A DNA stretch of 64,000 bases, from NCBI RefSeq assembly GCF_050003625.1, contig NC_134401.1:66410015-66474014 (forward strand), read 5' to 3'. Within the stretch, counting starts at the first letter, position 1. Every line of letters starts with the position of its first letter. The position numbers and the translations under genes were made by a program. Shown here one piece after another: positions 9,043 through 20,015 of the stretch. Below the pieces are notes generated by a model that saw only the letters and a program-made list of their open reading frames with translations, made no database searches and was not told the origin of the DNA. The stretch comes from Haematobia irritans (Eukaryota; Arthropoda; Insecta; Diptera; Muscidae).

Positions 9043-11925
9043 AAGTCTCTCTTTGCAATTTCGGCAGTATCGGTAGAGACGAGTGCGGGTTTGAAATCGA
9101 TCCAATGTGGAATCAATGGCTGTCTTTCGGCGTTGAATACGTACGAAGTTTCGACCGATAATTGGGACCAGATACTCGTTTTTCTTTGCCTTCAACGTTT
9201 GCCGCGGCTTACACAGACTCTTTGCGAGCAGGGTGTTAGGGACAAATCAGCCCTTTCGTCGTGGGCGGATTTAGACGCTTTTTTGTCCGAAAGGGTTCGT
9301 ACGTTAATGTGTACGTACGTTGTAAAAGCGCATTTTACCAATGCGTCTTCTTCTAAATCGTCGCGTGCTTCGTCGGAATCTAAGTGCGTTATTTGTCCTA
9401 AACATAATCATAGACTTTCGGCTTGCGTTAAATTTGGTAAACTCTCAGTATCGGAACGTTACATAGTGGTAAAACGTAACCGGTTGTGCTTGAATTGCTT
9501 AACGAAAGGTCATGAGATGAAGGATTGTCCAAGACAATATTCGTGTGCGAAATGTAATTCGAGACATCATTCACTATTGCATCGTGATTCTACGCCGTCT
9601 AAAAGCGGGACTTCGGCGACGGGTTCGACCAACACATTGTCGAGTTCAACGGCTAGTTTTCAACCGAGAACTACGCCTTCGGTTGATCTGCCGCAACCTT
9701 CTACCTCGTCGGCGTGCCTACCTCGCCAGGCATTTCATACGACGCAAAATAGGGCCGTGCTTTTGGGTACTGCGATGATGAATATCATGCACGATGGGGT
9801 TTCATATCCGGTACGTGCTTTAATTGACCCCGCTTCAGAATCTTCGTTTCTGACGGAACGATTTCGAAATCGGGTAAAACTACCGGTTCACGCGACTAAT
9901 GTTACAATTTCGGGGGTAAATAGCGCAATTTCGGCCAAATCGAGTAAAATGTGTAATTTGAAAATCGGATCTCCACTCAACGCGTCGGGTTTGTTGGAAA
10001 CTATGGCTATAGTGCTCCAATCTATATACGGGAATTTACCTTCCTTTGCGGTGTCGCAGGAAGTGTTGTCTCAGATTCCGGATATTCGCTTAGCTGATCC
10101 GAATCTTTTCGTGTCGAGACCGGTCGATATTCTACTAGGCGCGGACTTGTACCCAAAAATACTATTAGAAGGTTGCCGGCAGATTGCGGCTCAATCATTG
10201 ATAGCACAGAACAGTGTTTTCGGCTGGCTAGTAACGGGTCCGATTTCTACATCGCAAATTCAAACGTTTACTACGACTATAGCGGTTGATGAAGAGAAAA
10301 GTTTAGATAGGACGCTGTTACGATTTTGGGAGTTGGAAGAAACACCACGTAAAGTGGTTTTGTCCCCCTCCGATAAGTTCTGTGAGGAAAATTATGTTCA
10401 GACAACGCGCAGAGATTCGGAAGGTAGATATATAGTTACACTTCCGCTAAAGGAAGAGTTCGGTCCTCGTGGATATTTGGGTGAGTCCCGAACAACTGTT
10501 TTGAAGCAATTTTATCGTAATGAATCGTCATTATTGAAAAGGCCGGACGGGAAATCAGTTTATGATAGTGTTGTTAAAGAGTATTTGTATTTAGATCACA
10601 TGAGGCCAGTGTCCGCCATTTCTTCAAGTGATACACTCTCGTGTTATCTTCCACATCATCCGGTCATTAACCCCGAGAAGAAGACTTCCAAACTTCGCGT
10701 CGTGTTTAATGCGTCTAACAAAACGTCCAACGGGAATAGTCTTAACGATATTCTTGACGTCGGTCCCACTTTGCAGCAGGACTTAGTCCTTCTTATTGTG
10801 CGATGGCGACTATATAAATACGTGTTCAACTGCGATATTACACAAATGTATAGGCAGATTCGAGTGGACTCTTCTCATGCTCCGTTGCAGAGAATTGTTT
10901 TTAGGGATTCTCCGACAAGGACAGTCCAGGACTATGAACTACAAACGGTGACCTTCGGTGTAAATTGTGCACCATATCTCGCGATACGGACACTGTTACA
11001 GTTAGCTGAAGATACTGAGAAGGACTTTCCGCTCGCTGCCGATATATTACGTAAATGTATGTACGTTGATGACGTTTTGACCGGAACTCATGACCTTGAA
11101 ACCGCGATAATGGCTCGGGATCAATTAATCGCGGCGCTTGCGACGGCTAAATTTGAACTGCGGAAATGGACATCGAATTGTAGAGAAATTTTAGATTCAC
11201 TACCGCCGGAATATTTGGTTGATGCTCAATTGCTGGCATTTGTCGAGGCTAGCAATTCGAAACCATTGGGTGTGAGATGGAATGCTCAATTGGATGCGTT
11301 CTACTTCGCGGTCGATCCTATAGCGAAAAGGTGTGGATACACTAAACGGGAAGTGTTGTCGGCTATCGCGAAATTATTCGACCCTGTCGGTTGGTTAGGT
11401 CCAGTGATAATTGTGGCAAAGATTATCATGCAGAAGGTTTGGCTTGATCGCGTCGGCTGGGATGAAATACTGCCTTCGGCAACGGCATCCGAGTGGGAAA
11501 AATTTGTAGATAGTTATCCGGATGTCAATTCGATAAATATTCCTCGGTGGATTCGTTACACACCGTGCACTTCGGCCGAGCTTCACGTATTTTCAGATGC
11601 CTCGGTTAAGGCATACGGGGGGGTAGTATATATTCGAGTTTTGGTCCCAAATGGCGAGATTGTCGTTAATTTGCTATCGTGCAAGACGAAAGTTGCTCCG
11701 TTGAAATCGGTCTCTTTGCCTCGTTTGGAGCTTTGCGGCGCTGTTTTAGCGTCCGAACTCGCAAAAACGGTCGTTCGGGAGGTCGATATTGATTTTCGTC
11801 GAATTTATTGTTGGACGGATTCGACTGTAGTTCTGGCCTGGTTAAAAAAGACTCCTTCGACTTGGACAACATTTGTCGCGAATAGGGTATGTCGCATTCA
11901 GGAGAACGTCGGTGGTATCATGTGA
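9043..11925 (+). CDS. BEL-1 gag C-terminus, protease, reverse transcriptase and most of RNase H
   Basis: The real frame starts at the insertion boundary (KSLFAISAVSVETSAGLK). In order: the rest of Gag; a Cys/His zinc-knuckle region starting CVICPKHNHRLSAC with a second knuckle CLNCLTKGHEMKDC (about 9385-9585); a protease-like VRALIDPASESSF; an RT domain with LRVVFNASNKTS, FNCDITQMYRQI and the catalytic YVDD at 11062-11073; RNase H with HVFSDAS, LPRLELCGA and CWTDST. The frame ends at a TGA only because of a one-base slip near 11910; RNase H and integrase continue in another frame from about 11915. The protein acts in cytoplasmic particles to copy element RNA into DNA. Confidence 0.9.
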   Translation, partial: KSLFAISAVSVETSAGLKSIQCGINGCLSALNTYEVSTDNWDQILVFLCLQRLPRLTQTLCEQGVRDKSALSSWADLDAFLSERVRTLMCTYVVKAHFTNASSSKSSRASSESKCVICPKHNHRLSACVKFGKLSVSERYIVVKRNRLCLNCLTKGHEMKDCPRQYSCAKCNSRHHSLLHRDSTPSKSGTSATGSTNTLSSSTASFQPRTTPSVDLPQPSTSSACLPRQAFHTTQNRAVLLGTAMMNIMHDGVSYPVRALIDPASESSFLTERFRNRVKLPVHATNVTISGVNSAISAKSSKMCNLKIGSPLNASGLLETMAIVLQSIYGNLPSFAVSQEVLSQIPDIRLADPNLFVSRPVDILLGADLYPKILLEGCRQIAAQSLIAQNSVFGWLVTGPISTSQIQTFTTTIAVDEEKSLDRTLLRFWELEETPRKVVLSPSDKFCEENYVQTTRRDSEGRYIVTLPLKEEFGPRGYLGESRTTVLKQFYRNESSLLKRPDGKSVYDSVVKEYLYLDHMRPVSAISSSDTLSCYLPHHPVINPEKKTSKLRVVFNASNKTSNGNSLNDILDVGPTLQQDLVLLIVRWRLYKYVFNCDITQMYRQIRVDSSHAPLQRIVFRDSPTRTVQDYELQTVTFGVNCAPYLAIRTLLQLAEDTEKDFPLAADILRKCMYVDDVLTGTHDLETAIMARDQLIAALATAKFELRKWTSNCREILDSLPPEYLVDAQLLAFVEASNSKPLGVRWNAQLDAFYFAVDPIAKRCGYTKREVLSAIAKLFDPVGWLGPVIIVAKIIMQKVWLDRVGWDEILPSATASEWEKFVDSYPDVNSINIPRWIRYTPCTSAELHVFSDASVKAYGGVVYIRVLVPNGEIVVNLLSCKTKVAPLKSVSLPRLELCGAVLASELAKTVVREVDIDFRRIYCWTDSTVVLAWLKKTPSTWTTFVANRVCRIQENVGGIM

Positions 11926-13634
11926 GGTCGGAGGATAATCCTGCTGATCTTGGCAGCCGGGGTGTGTCCCCTTCGGATTTGGCCGCCTCTCGAATTTGGT
12001 GGCATGGGCCTCAGTGGCTATCGTGTAGTCCATCGGAATGGCCGGTTCGTAACATTTCCTCTTTTGACACCGACGTAGAAATTCGGTCTGTGAAGGCACA
12101 TGCTTCTTTCTTTAATTCATACAAGGATGTTTTCGATAGATTTTCTTCTCTGGATAGAGCGCTGCGTGTTATCTCATATGTTATGAGATTCTTTTATCGG
12201 ACGCATCCCGCTCATAGGCGTCATTGTAGCTATGCGGATCACAGTTTATCATCGTCTGAGATTAGGGCAACTAAAAGTCGCTTGATAGTGCTTGCTCAAA
12301 AAATGAATTATGGTAATGAATATAAGGACTTGATGGATAGGTCTTCGTTAGGTACTGGCAGTTCACTTGTTTCTTTGAACCCGTTCCTTGATGAAATGGG
12401 TGTAATGAGGATGCATGGTCGTTTGAGCCGCTCGCCTATTCTTTCCTATTCGGAGCGGCACCCTATAATTTTGCCCTACAGCTGTCGATTCACGAAGCTT
12501 TTGGTGGAATTTGTTCATTTGATTTCCATTCATGGAGGAAATCAGTTGATGTTTAGTATTCTTCGTATAGAATACTGGATACCTCGGGTGAGAAATCTTA
12601 TTCGTTCGGTTATACATAGGTGTAAACCATGTCTTTTGGAGAGGAAACGTGTTTGTAGTCAGGTGATGGCTCCTCTTCCTCCGGAAAGAACTGTTCTCGA
12701 CAGACCTTTTACTACGACTGGCGTAGACTATGCAGGCCCCTTTGAGGTGAAGTCGTTCACCGGACGTTATTGTCGCATAACTAAAGGTTATGTGTGCGTT
12801 TTCGTGTGTTTTGCTACTAGGGCGATTCATTTGGAAGCGGTTTCCGACTTGTCGACTGCCGGCTTTCTTGCGGCATTTCATAGGTTTGTTGCTCGTCGGG
12901 GTTGTCCTGCGACCATTTTCTCGGACAATGGGACAAATTTTGTCGGTGCGTCGCGTGAGCTTGAACGAAATTTCCGGGATTTAATTAGGGGAAGCAGTGA
13001 TGTCGTGTCCTCTAAGTTTGCACACCAGGGCCTATCGTGGCGATTTATCCCAGCTGGTGCGCCTCATATGGGAGGCCTTTGGGAAGCTGGGGTGAAGAGT
13101 TTTAAGTTGCATTTCAGAAGGCAAATAGGGAATATTCGTTTCACGTTTGAAGAGTTTTCGACGGTGTTGGCTCGTATTGAGGCTTGTTTGAATTCAAGAC
13201 TTCTTTGTCCCCAATCGGACAACCCGCAGGAGCTTGACGCTTTGACACCGGGTCATTTTCTTATAGGTGCCCCTCTACTCGCCCCTGCTGAACCAGTTAT
13301 AACCGAACAGCCTCTTTCGTTGGTGAATCGGTTTCGTAAGGTACAGGCTCTTGCACAACAGGTTTGTGTTCGTTGGAAAGAGGAATATTTGAAGAATCTC
13401 CATATGAGAAATAATTGAAAATTTCCTCAGCGCGATGTTATGGTAAATGATCTAGTCGTTATTCGTCATGAACAGCTTCCACCAACTTCTTGGAAATTAG
13501 GTCGAGTCGTGTCGGTCCACCCGGGCGTAGATGGTCATATTCGGGTCGCGGATGTACGTACGGAGAATGGCGTTGTAAGACGACCTATAGCTAAGCTGGT
13601 CTCATTGACCGACACTTCGGCGAACTCTTTGTAA
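11915..13634 (+). pseudogene. BEL-1 RNase H end, integrase and C-terminal domain, with premature stop
   Basis: After the slip the frame reads RWYHVRSEDNPADLGSRG, the usual BEL segment after RNase H. An integrase follows: HLISIHGGNQ plus HRCKPC for the zinc-binding HHCC part, then catalytic residues in GVDYAGPF, FSDNGTNF and GGLWEAGV. The C-terminal part holds HFLIGAP and, after an in-frame TGA at 13416-13418, the DVMVNDLVVIRHEQLP...GRVVSVHPG domain ending at 13634. TGA replaces what is normally Trp in the family. With the frameshift and the C insertion this copy cannot make a full Gag-Pol. Confidence 0.88.
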
Positions 13635-13657
13635 TTCGTATATTTTCTCGCAGTATC

Positions 13658-14595
13658 ATGGAAAATACCTCGTGCTTCGCCGACGGCTTGGAAAATTTCG
13701 AGGATATTATGGAACAATCGGATGATGATACTGCGTGCCCTCTTGATATGTCGGCGGTCGAACAGGCGTTGTTGGAGGAGCCGATGGCGATACCGTCTCC
13801 TACAATTCCGCCGGAGGTTCAGCAATCGTCCCAGAAAATTGAGAGTCCACCTCCGGTAGTTGTGGAAGAGCCCGTGGTGGCGCCGGCTGTAGTAGAGGCT
13901 GCTGGCGTTGTACAAACTCCTGCTCAATTGGTTTGCAGGGTTTGTGGAGGTCGTCACGCATTGCGGCGGTGTCGGAAGTTCCTCTCTCTTTCGATTGAGA
14001 GGCGGATACGTATGGTCGTACGACATCGTTATTGCTATAGATGTTTAGCACAGACCCACCAATCGAAGGACTGTCCTAGCCGGCGTAGGTGCCCCAGTTG
14101 CTCCGGGGACCACAATGTTTTGTTGCACGCTGCGGCTGCTCGAGGTCTGCTCAGCGGATTCGTAGTGAGAGCCATACGAATCGTCCGTCCGATCTTGCTG
14201 TGGCACGGCCATATTCCGATTTTGGCGGCGTCGGAGTTCTGCCCCTGCAGAATGTCGTTACTCTGGCGCCCAGCTTCGTAGTCCGCGTGTCTCCCCATGG
14301 TGTGTCCGTTCCGGTCCGTGCAGTAATCGCCAACTGCGCGCGACAAAGCCAAATCTGTCGCTCTATGGTCGAGAACTTAGGGCTCCCGGTTACAAATATT
14401 GAGGGGGTCCAATTTTGCCGGTTGACAGTATCGTCTGCTTATGATCCAGAGCAGCGATTGACGTTTACTGCTCGTGTGCACGATCTAGGTCGTGTGTTGA
14501 CTCCCGCTGAAGCCGTGCCAGAACGGATCAAGGAATCCATTTTGGGATTACCTTTGCGATCGTTTTTGGTCCTGAGGTGTATGGGCGAATCATAA
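13658..14595 (+). pseudogene. Extra ORF after pol in BEL-1: zinc knuckles plus protease-like fold
   Basis: An ATG at 13658 (MENTSCFADGLENFED) opens an acidic, Pro-rich region. It is followed by Cys/His motifs CRVCGGRHALRRC, CYRCLAQTHQSKDC and CPSCSGDHNVLLH. Near 14150 the coding signal moves to another frame, reading GVLPLQNVVTLAPSFVVRV, then VPVRAVIANCARQSQI, to a stop at 14595. This resembles the knuckle-plus-protease middle of BEL Gag-Pol, but the position of the protease Asp (normally ALIDxxA) is AVIANCA, so it should be inactive. It sits where some elements carry an env gene, but I see no signal peptide or membrane segment. Its role is unknown. Confidence 0.6.
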
Positions 14596-14687
14596 CACAT
14601 AGGGTGTATACGTCGCCCGGTCTCCCGGTGGCTCATTATACAATTTTTGGTTGAGTTCTGTCCGGGTTGTGTAACTGCTAGGGTAAA

Positions 14688-14860
14688 TGCGCGAGAGCCC
14701 CCCTTTTGGGTTCTAACGGCCCCCTTTTGGCCATCGTTTTATAGTATCTCAATTCGCGAGAGCCCCCCTTTTTGGGGTTCTACCGGGTCCCCCTTTGACC
14801 CATCGCCACTTTGTCGCGAGAGCCCCCCTTTTGAGTTCTACCAGGTCCCCTTCTGACCTT
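14688..14860 (+). repeat. Three imperfect ~64-bp direct repeats upstream of the BEL-1 3' LTR
   Basis: Each unit starts GCGAGAGCCCCCCTTTT and runs through GGTTCTAC to a CCCCTTTTGGCC-like block. The repeats are C-rich on the + strand, unlike the AT-rich surroundings. They lie in the untranslated region between the last ORF and the 3' LTR. Confidence 0.75.
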
Positions 14861-15040
14861 ACGCATTTATTTTTATTAGTTTTTTTGTAATCTAGTCTTA
14901 AGTTAAATTTGAAAAGATAAATGAATGAATAAATTGAATTTGTGATAAATGAAACTCACTTTGCACTGCACTTAGCCTCATTTTGTATTTTAAGTTTAGT
15001 TTAATTACAACATACCTTGATGTTGCAAGGCGGCCGGCAA

Positions 15041-15413
15041 TGTTTAAGTTAGAATAAAGTTTAATTTGGTTTAATAGTGATCGTTAAAATTTGTATACTA
15101 CTTTTTGGTACATCCCTGCCATAGTAGAAATGTCATAAGTCGAACATTATTTTGTCTTGTCAAAAGCCCCCGCCTTCCACCATCTTGGTTGAGAGCATCT
15201 TTTCTTGTCATTGATTTTTCTTGCTATCGATAAGCCTATTGGTGCGGTTAAAATTTATCCATATCGTTGGAAATTATAGGTAATATTGTTTACCACTAAC
15301 TATATTAAAAACACCCTGAATAAAACCACCTGCTCTGTTTATATATTGAAAATACTAAACTATCGCGTTTTTATTTTTCTTTATATTTGCATATCTTTCG
15401 CAATCGGCGAACA
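15041..15413 (+). repeat. BEL-1 3' LTR
   Basis: 373 bp, matching 4403-4775 except for 4 substitutions seen by eye. It is followed directly by GGATTAGTGTAATATTC, a family C sequence normally found about 60 bp inside that element's end. Confidence 0.92.
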
Positions 15414-16218
15414 GGATTAGTGTAATATTCAAGTTGAGAAAATCGCGTTCTCAACAAAAAACAGACATTACCCTCAACAGTGAAATTCAACACATTAGCA
15501 ATAATATCTCAAGTGTTATCCTCAAATTGAAATGCATCGCTACTCAATAATTTGTCAAACAATTTTCGATGCGAGTCAAATTCAAAATTAACATCGTTGC
15601 AAATACTTTTCAACCTAAATTTGTATGAATGATATCCCCACTTCAAATTGAAAGTCAAAGCCAAAATTCTATGAATTTTGTATAATTTATTCATTTTTAT
15701 CAAAATATTACTAATACACTACACTACATAATATACTACAATACCAATTGATAAATAATAATCAAATCAAACAAATAAGAACAAAAAAAAACAAACAAAC
15801 AACAAAACTTTAAATATCTTAGACATTATTAGTAAACACTTTTGCATTGATAATTCGATTTCCTTCCTTTTGGTGTCATAAAACAGCATTAAAATTTATT
15901 AACATGCGGGCAATTTGAAATTAGGAACGTACTGGACCGCGTGTTAGAATTGATTTCCAGTAGAAGAAATTCACAAAATATCCATTTTAAACTGATAATA
16001 TCATATGAATTAAACTGACGTTGTGATGCACATTTCCATCCAGAAGTTGTTGATTTCAACATCTTGTTGTTTTTAACAATTTTATTTGGTTGCACTTGTA
16101 ATGTTTCTGGAAACTTTTTCTTGTCGATCAGCCACTCATTTTTATTGATCAGCTTCTTATTGTTTGCAAGAATGTAGCATCCAAAGATTTTAGTTTTCTG
16201 CAAAGAGATTTAAATTTA
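15414..16218. repeat. Second copy of the family C left segment
   Basis: Near-identical to about 3575-4387 in the same orientation. It ends at TTTAAATTTA, where the nested C copy (16219) is inserted. It includes copies of two short ORFs on the - strand (15509-15703, 15889-16203) that recur in every C copy. I regard these as unselected copies rather than genes. Confidence 0.8.
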
Positions 16219-16717
16219 CCCAATAAACACAAACGTTTGAAAAATGCTAAATTTCAACAATTTTTCAAACATTTTTTTCAAAGGATTAGGGTAATATTCA
16301 AGTTGAGAAATTGTTGAGAAAATCGCGTTCTCAACAAAAAACAGACATTACCCTCAACAGTGAAATTCAACACATTAGCAATAATATCTCAAGTGTTATC
16401 CTCAAACTGAAATGCATCGCTACTCAATAATTTGTCAAACAATTTTCGATGCGAGTCAAATTCAAAATTAACATCGTTGCAAATACTTTTCAACCTTAAT
16501 TTGTATGAATGATATACCCACTTCAAATTGAAAGTCAAAGCCAAAATTCTATGAATTTTGTATAATTTATTCATTTTCATCAAAATAAAATATATAATAA
16601 TACACTACACTACATAATACACTACAATACCAATTGATAAATAATAATCATATTAAACATATCAACAAATAAGAACAAAAAAAAACAAACAACAAAACTT
16701 TAAATATCTTAAACATT

Positions 16718-17133
16718 AGGGCTGTTTTCTTTTTGCACTGGATACAACATTTGTATGGGCTATCCAGAACACCGTTGCACTGGTGTTCTATCCAGAACAT
16801 CCATCAGTGCAAGTCGCGCCGATCTTGCCAGATTGTGTTTTGATAAAGTGACGCTTCATCGATTCACAATAGCACTTTATTGTGACTAATTTATCGAAAA
16901 ACATGAAATTCAAAGTGGTATAGTGTCATAAATAATCGCAGCAGTAAATATTTATTACTAATTGGAGCATTTCATACATTAAAAATGCAAGATTTCACTT
17001 CTTTTCTGTGATTGTTTTTGAACAGCTGATGACAGTGTTGCATATTATTGGAGATGTCCTGGATAAACGAGTACTCTGTTTTCTTTTAGTCCTCCACGGC
17101 TTAGGCTATCCAGTGCTAAAAGAAAACAGCCCT
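16718..17133. mobile_element. PIF/Harbinger-like MITE family E
   Basis: 416 bp with about 27-bp terminal inverted repeats beginning AGGGCTGTTTTCTTTT. ATT flanks both sides (16715-16717, 17134-17136); other C copies show the uninterrupted target ACATTATTAG. The 3-bp duplication and GGGC-type termini fit the PIF/Harbinger group. No coding capacity. Confidence 0.8.
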
Positions 17134-17818
17134 ATTATTAGTAAACACTTTTGCATTGATAATTCGATTTCCTTCCTTTTGGTTCCTTCCTTTTATTAAC
17201 ATGCGGGCAATTTGAAATTAGGAACGTACTGGACCGCGTGTTAGAATTGATTTCCAGCAGAAGGAATTCACAAAATATCCATTTTAAACTGATAATAGCA
17301 TATGAAATAAACTGACGATGTGATGCACATTTTCATCCAGAAGTTGTTGATTTCAACAATTTGTTGTTTTTAACAATTTTAATTGGTTGCACTTGTAATG
17401 TTTCTGGAAACTTTTTCTTATCGATAAGCCACTCATTTTTCATTGGTCGGCTTCTTATTGTTTGCAAGAATGTAGCATCCAAAGATATTAGTTTTCTGCA
17501 AAGAGATTTAAATTTAGTGACTTCTTTAAAGTGTTGATTTAATTTTTCATATTGACGTACCAATTATTATAAACTATTTGAAGTAGTTCCAGTTAATTGT
17601 CCACCATATTTTCATTGGTCAGCTATTTAATGTTTTCAAGAACGTAGAATCTATAATTTTAGTTTTCTGCAAAGAGATATATATTTAGTGACTTCCTTAA
17701 AGTTTTATTTCATTTTTTATTTTCACTTACATATTTTTATAAACTATTTGTCCAAAATTTTCCATTTTTTTTATTTCTTGCAATTGACCACGAACTTCGT
17801 TGCACAAATAAGTATTGA

Positions 17819-18612
17819 CCCTGCCAGCATTTCAAAGTTCCATTTCATCCTCATCGCTACCACAGACTCGTAAATGTCACCACAACCATCGCGAACTGTG
17901 ATGGGGGAAGCATATCAAAAAGTACAAAATGTACATGAAAGTATTTTGCCATCACTACCGTTAGAAGAGCCATTTTATTTTTCGTGAAACGCCAAGCGCA
18001 ACCAGCTTGTTATATTTTATTTAAATAAAAACGAAAATAAAGTTCTGAAAACATAGATATTACGCTTAAAATTGTGAAAGGTATATGGTGAACAATTTTC
18101 GACTTTCCAAATAGAATAAAGTGATCGTTTTTCAAATATTTTTCCAGGCACGCTGTCTCCATCGAAAATAAACAAACTGGCTGATAGACGCTGCAATATG
18201 TAACTTGCTACTTAAAACTCAACGTCATTCTTTTATTAATGCAAAAAATTATGTTAAATGTGATGAGATAAACCGAAAAATGTTATATTTATAAGAAATT
18301 ATAAATGTTTAATCAAATCAATAAACATCTACACAATCGTGTTTTACTTGACCACAATGATTCTTCTACAATTACCTTAAAATGTACTTTTTCTGATAGT
18401 TTGCAGGGGTTCTTATTGGCGTCCTTCGAAATTGATCTAAATAGGCACCTAATAATTGCACTGATGAGAAACTTTTTCGTAGTAACTTGGCGTGGTACAA
18501 CTTCTCAATAGTGACGGCGCTTTTCCGACGAGTTTTTGATGTCGTATATGATTGTTTTCGACGTAGTGGGGATTCTCAGAAGCGCCCCCAAATTCAAAAA
18601 ATGTTGGCTGGG
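17819..18612. mobile_element. TIR element family A, copy inside nested C
   Basis: Begins CCCTGCCAGCATTT and ends ATGTTGGCTGGG. GA flanks both sides (17817-17818, 18613-18614). The unoccupied sequence TATTGAAAACC in the C copy at 19141-19170 shows that exactly GA was duplicated, the best evidence for the 2-bp target duplication of family A. Confidence 0.88.
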
Positions 18613-19404
18613 GAAAACCACATGGTTTTTTCGTTGCATTTTAGGGTAGTGTTTTGTCAAAGTTTTCTCATATTATCTTCAACACCTTTTCAAAGATTTC
18701 GTCAACATTTTGGCAAATTGGAAGTAATTCGCAAACAATTTGAAGATGTATTGAAGTTGAGCTATTTCAAGTCAAGTTGAATTGAAAATTATATTTACCC
18801 TCAAACTGAAAAGTTGTTGCATTTGAAAAACGCTCATCCTGTGTTTATTGGGTAGTGACTTCTCTAAAGTGTTGATTTAATTTTTCATATTGACGTACCA
18901 ATTATCATAAACTATTTGAAACAGTTCCAGTTAATTGTCCACCATTTTTTTATTGGTCAGCTTTTCAATGTTTTCAAGAACGTAGAATCCATAATTTTAG
19001 TTGTCTGCAAAGAGATATACATTTAGTGACTTCCTTAAAGTTTTATTTAATTTTTTATTTTCACTTACCTATTTTTATAAACTATTTATTTGTGTAAAAT
19101 TTTCCATTTTTTTTATTTCTTGCAATTGACCACGAACTTCGTTGCACAAATAAGTATTGAAAACCACATGGTTTTTTCGTTGCATTTTAGGGTAGTGTTT
19201 TGTCAAAGTTTTCTCATATTATCTTCAATACCTTTTCAAAGATTTCGTCAACATTTTGGCAAATTGGAAGTAATTCGCAAACAATTTGAAGATGTATTGA
19301 AGATGAGCTATTTCAAGTCAAGTTGAATTTATGTTGAAAATTATATTTACCCCCAAACTGAAAAGTTGTTGCATTTGAAAAACGCTCATCCTGTGTTTAT
19401 TGGG

Positions 19405-20015
19405 TCCTAATAAACACAAACGTTTGAAAAATGCTAAATTTCAACAATTTTTCAAACATTTTTCAAAGGATTAGGGTAATATTCAAGTTGAGAAATTGTT
19501 GAGAAAATCGCGTTCTCAACAAAAAACAGACATTACCCTCAACAGTGAAATTCAACACATAAGCAATAATATCTCAAGTGTTATCCTCAAATTGAAATGC
19601 ATCGCTACTCAATAATTTGTCAAACAATTTTCGATGCGAGTCAAATTCAAAATTAACATCGTTGCAAATACTTTTCAACCTAAATTTGTATGAATGATAT
19701 CCCACTTCAAATTGAAAGTCATAGCCAAAATTCTATGAATTTTGTATAATTTATTCATTTTCATCAAAATAAAATATATAATAATACACTACACTACATA
19801 ATACACTACAACACCAATTGATAAATAATAATCTTATTAAAAATATCAACAAATAAGAACAAAAAAAACAAACAACAAAACTTTAAATATCTTAAACATC
19901 ATTAGTAAACACTTTTGCATTGATAATTCGATTTCCTTCCTTTTGCTGTCATAAAACAGCATTAAAATTTTTTAACATGCGGGCAATTTGAAATTAGGAA
20001 CGTACTGGACCGCGT
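19405..20015. repeat. Truncated family C left segment
   Basis: Starts with a slightly altered terminus (CCTAATAAACACAAACG) and follows the C left segment to GGACCGCGT, where an A copy takes over. It carries no gene. Confidence 0.75.

Larger units (their letters stand above)
4403..15413 (+). mobile_element. BEL-1: full-length but disabled BEL/Pao LTR retrotransposon
   Basis: Two 373-bp direct LTRs enclose gag, protease, reverse transcriptase, RNase H and integrase in BEL/Pao order. A C element (6964-9042) sits within gag, a frameshift lies near 11910 at the end of RNase H, and an in-frame TGA is at 13416-13418. Subtracting the C insertion leaves about 8.9 kb. An additional ORF follows pol. 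No target duplication is visible: the left flank is ATTAAA and the right flank GGATTAG, both tied to family C sequence, which suggests rearrangement after insertion. By eye the LTRs differ at 4 of 373 sites. Confidence 0.9.
16219..18852. mobile_element. TIR element family C, nested copy
   Basis: Begins CCCAATAAACACA, ends TGTGTTTATTGGG, and is flanked by TA on both sides (16217-16218, 18853-18854). The outer C sequence resumes exactly (ATTTA|GTGACTTC), giving a clear empty-site comparison. It carries a Harbinger-like MITE (16718-17133) and an A copy (17819-18612). Without these it is about 1.4 kb. Confidence 0.88.
3509..19404. mobile_element. Composite TIR element family C containing a BEL/Pao retrotransposon and a second C copy
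   Basis: The left end CCCAATAAACACA (3509) and right end TGTGTTTATTGGG (19404) are inverted repeats. TC flanks both sides (3507-3508, 19405-19406). In order: C left segment 3509-4402, full BEL-1 4403-15413, a repeat of the C left segment 15414-16218, a complete nested C copy 16219-18852 with its own TA duplication, then the C right part 18853-19404. The doubled left segment around the retrotransposon also occurs in the C copy at 30889-33525, which holds only a solo LTR. The family has no transposase ORF here, so it must have been moved by a source elsewhere. Confidence 0.75.

Noticed and set aside
13658..14281. Env gene of BEL-1
   Set aside because: No signal peptide, furin-type site or membrane segment; the content is zinc knuckles and a protease-like fold.
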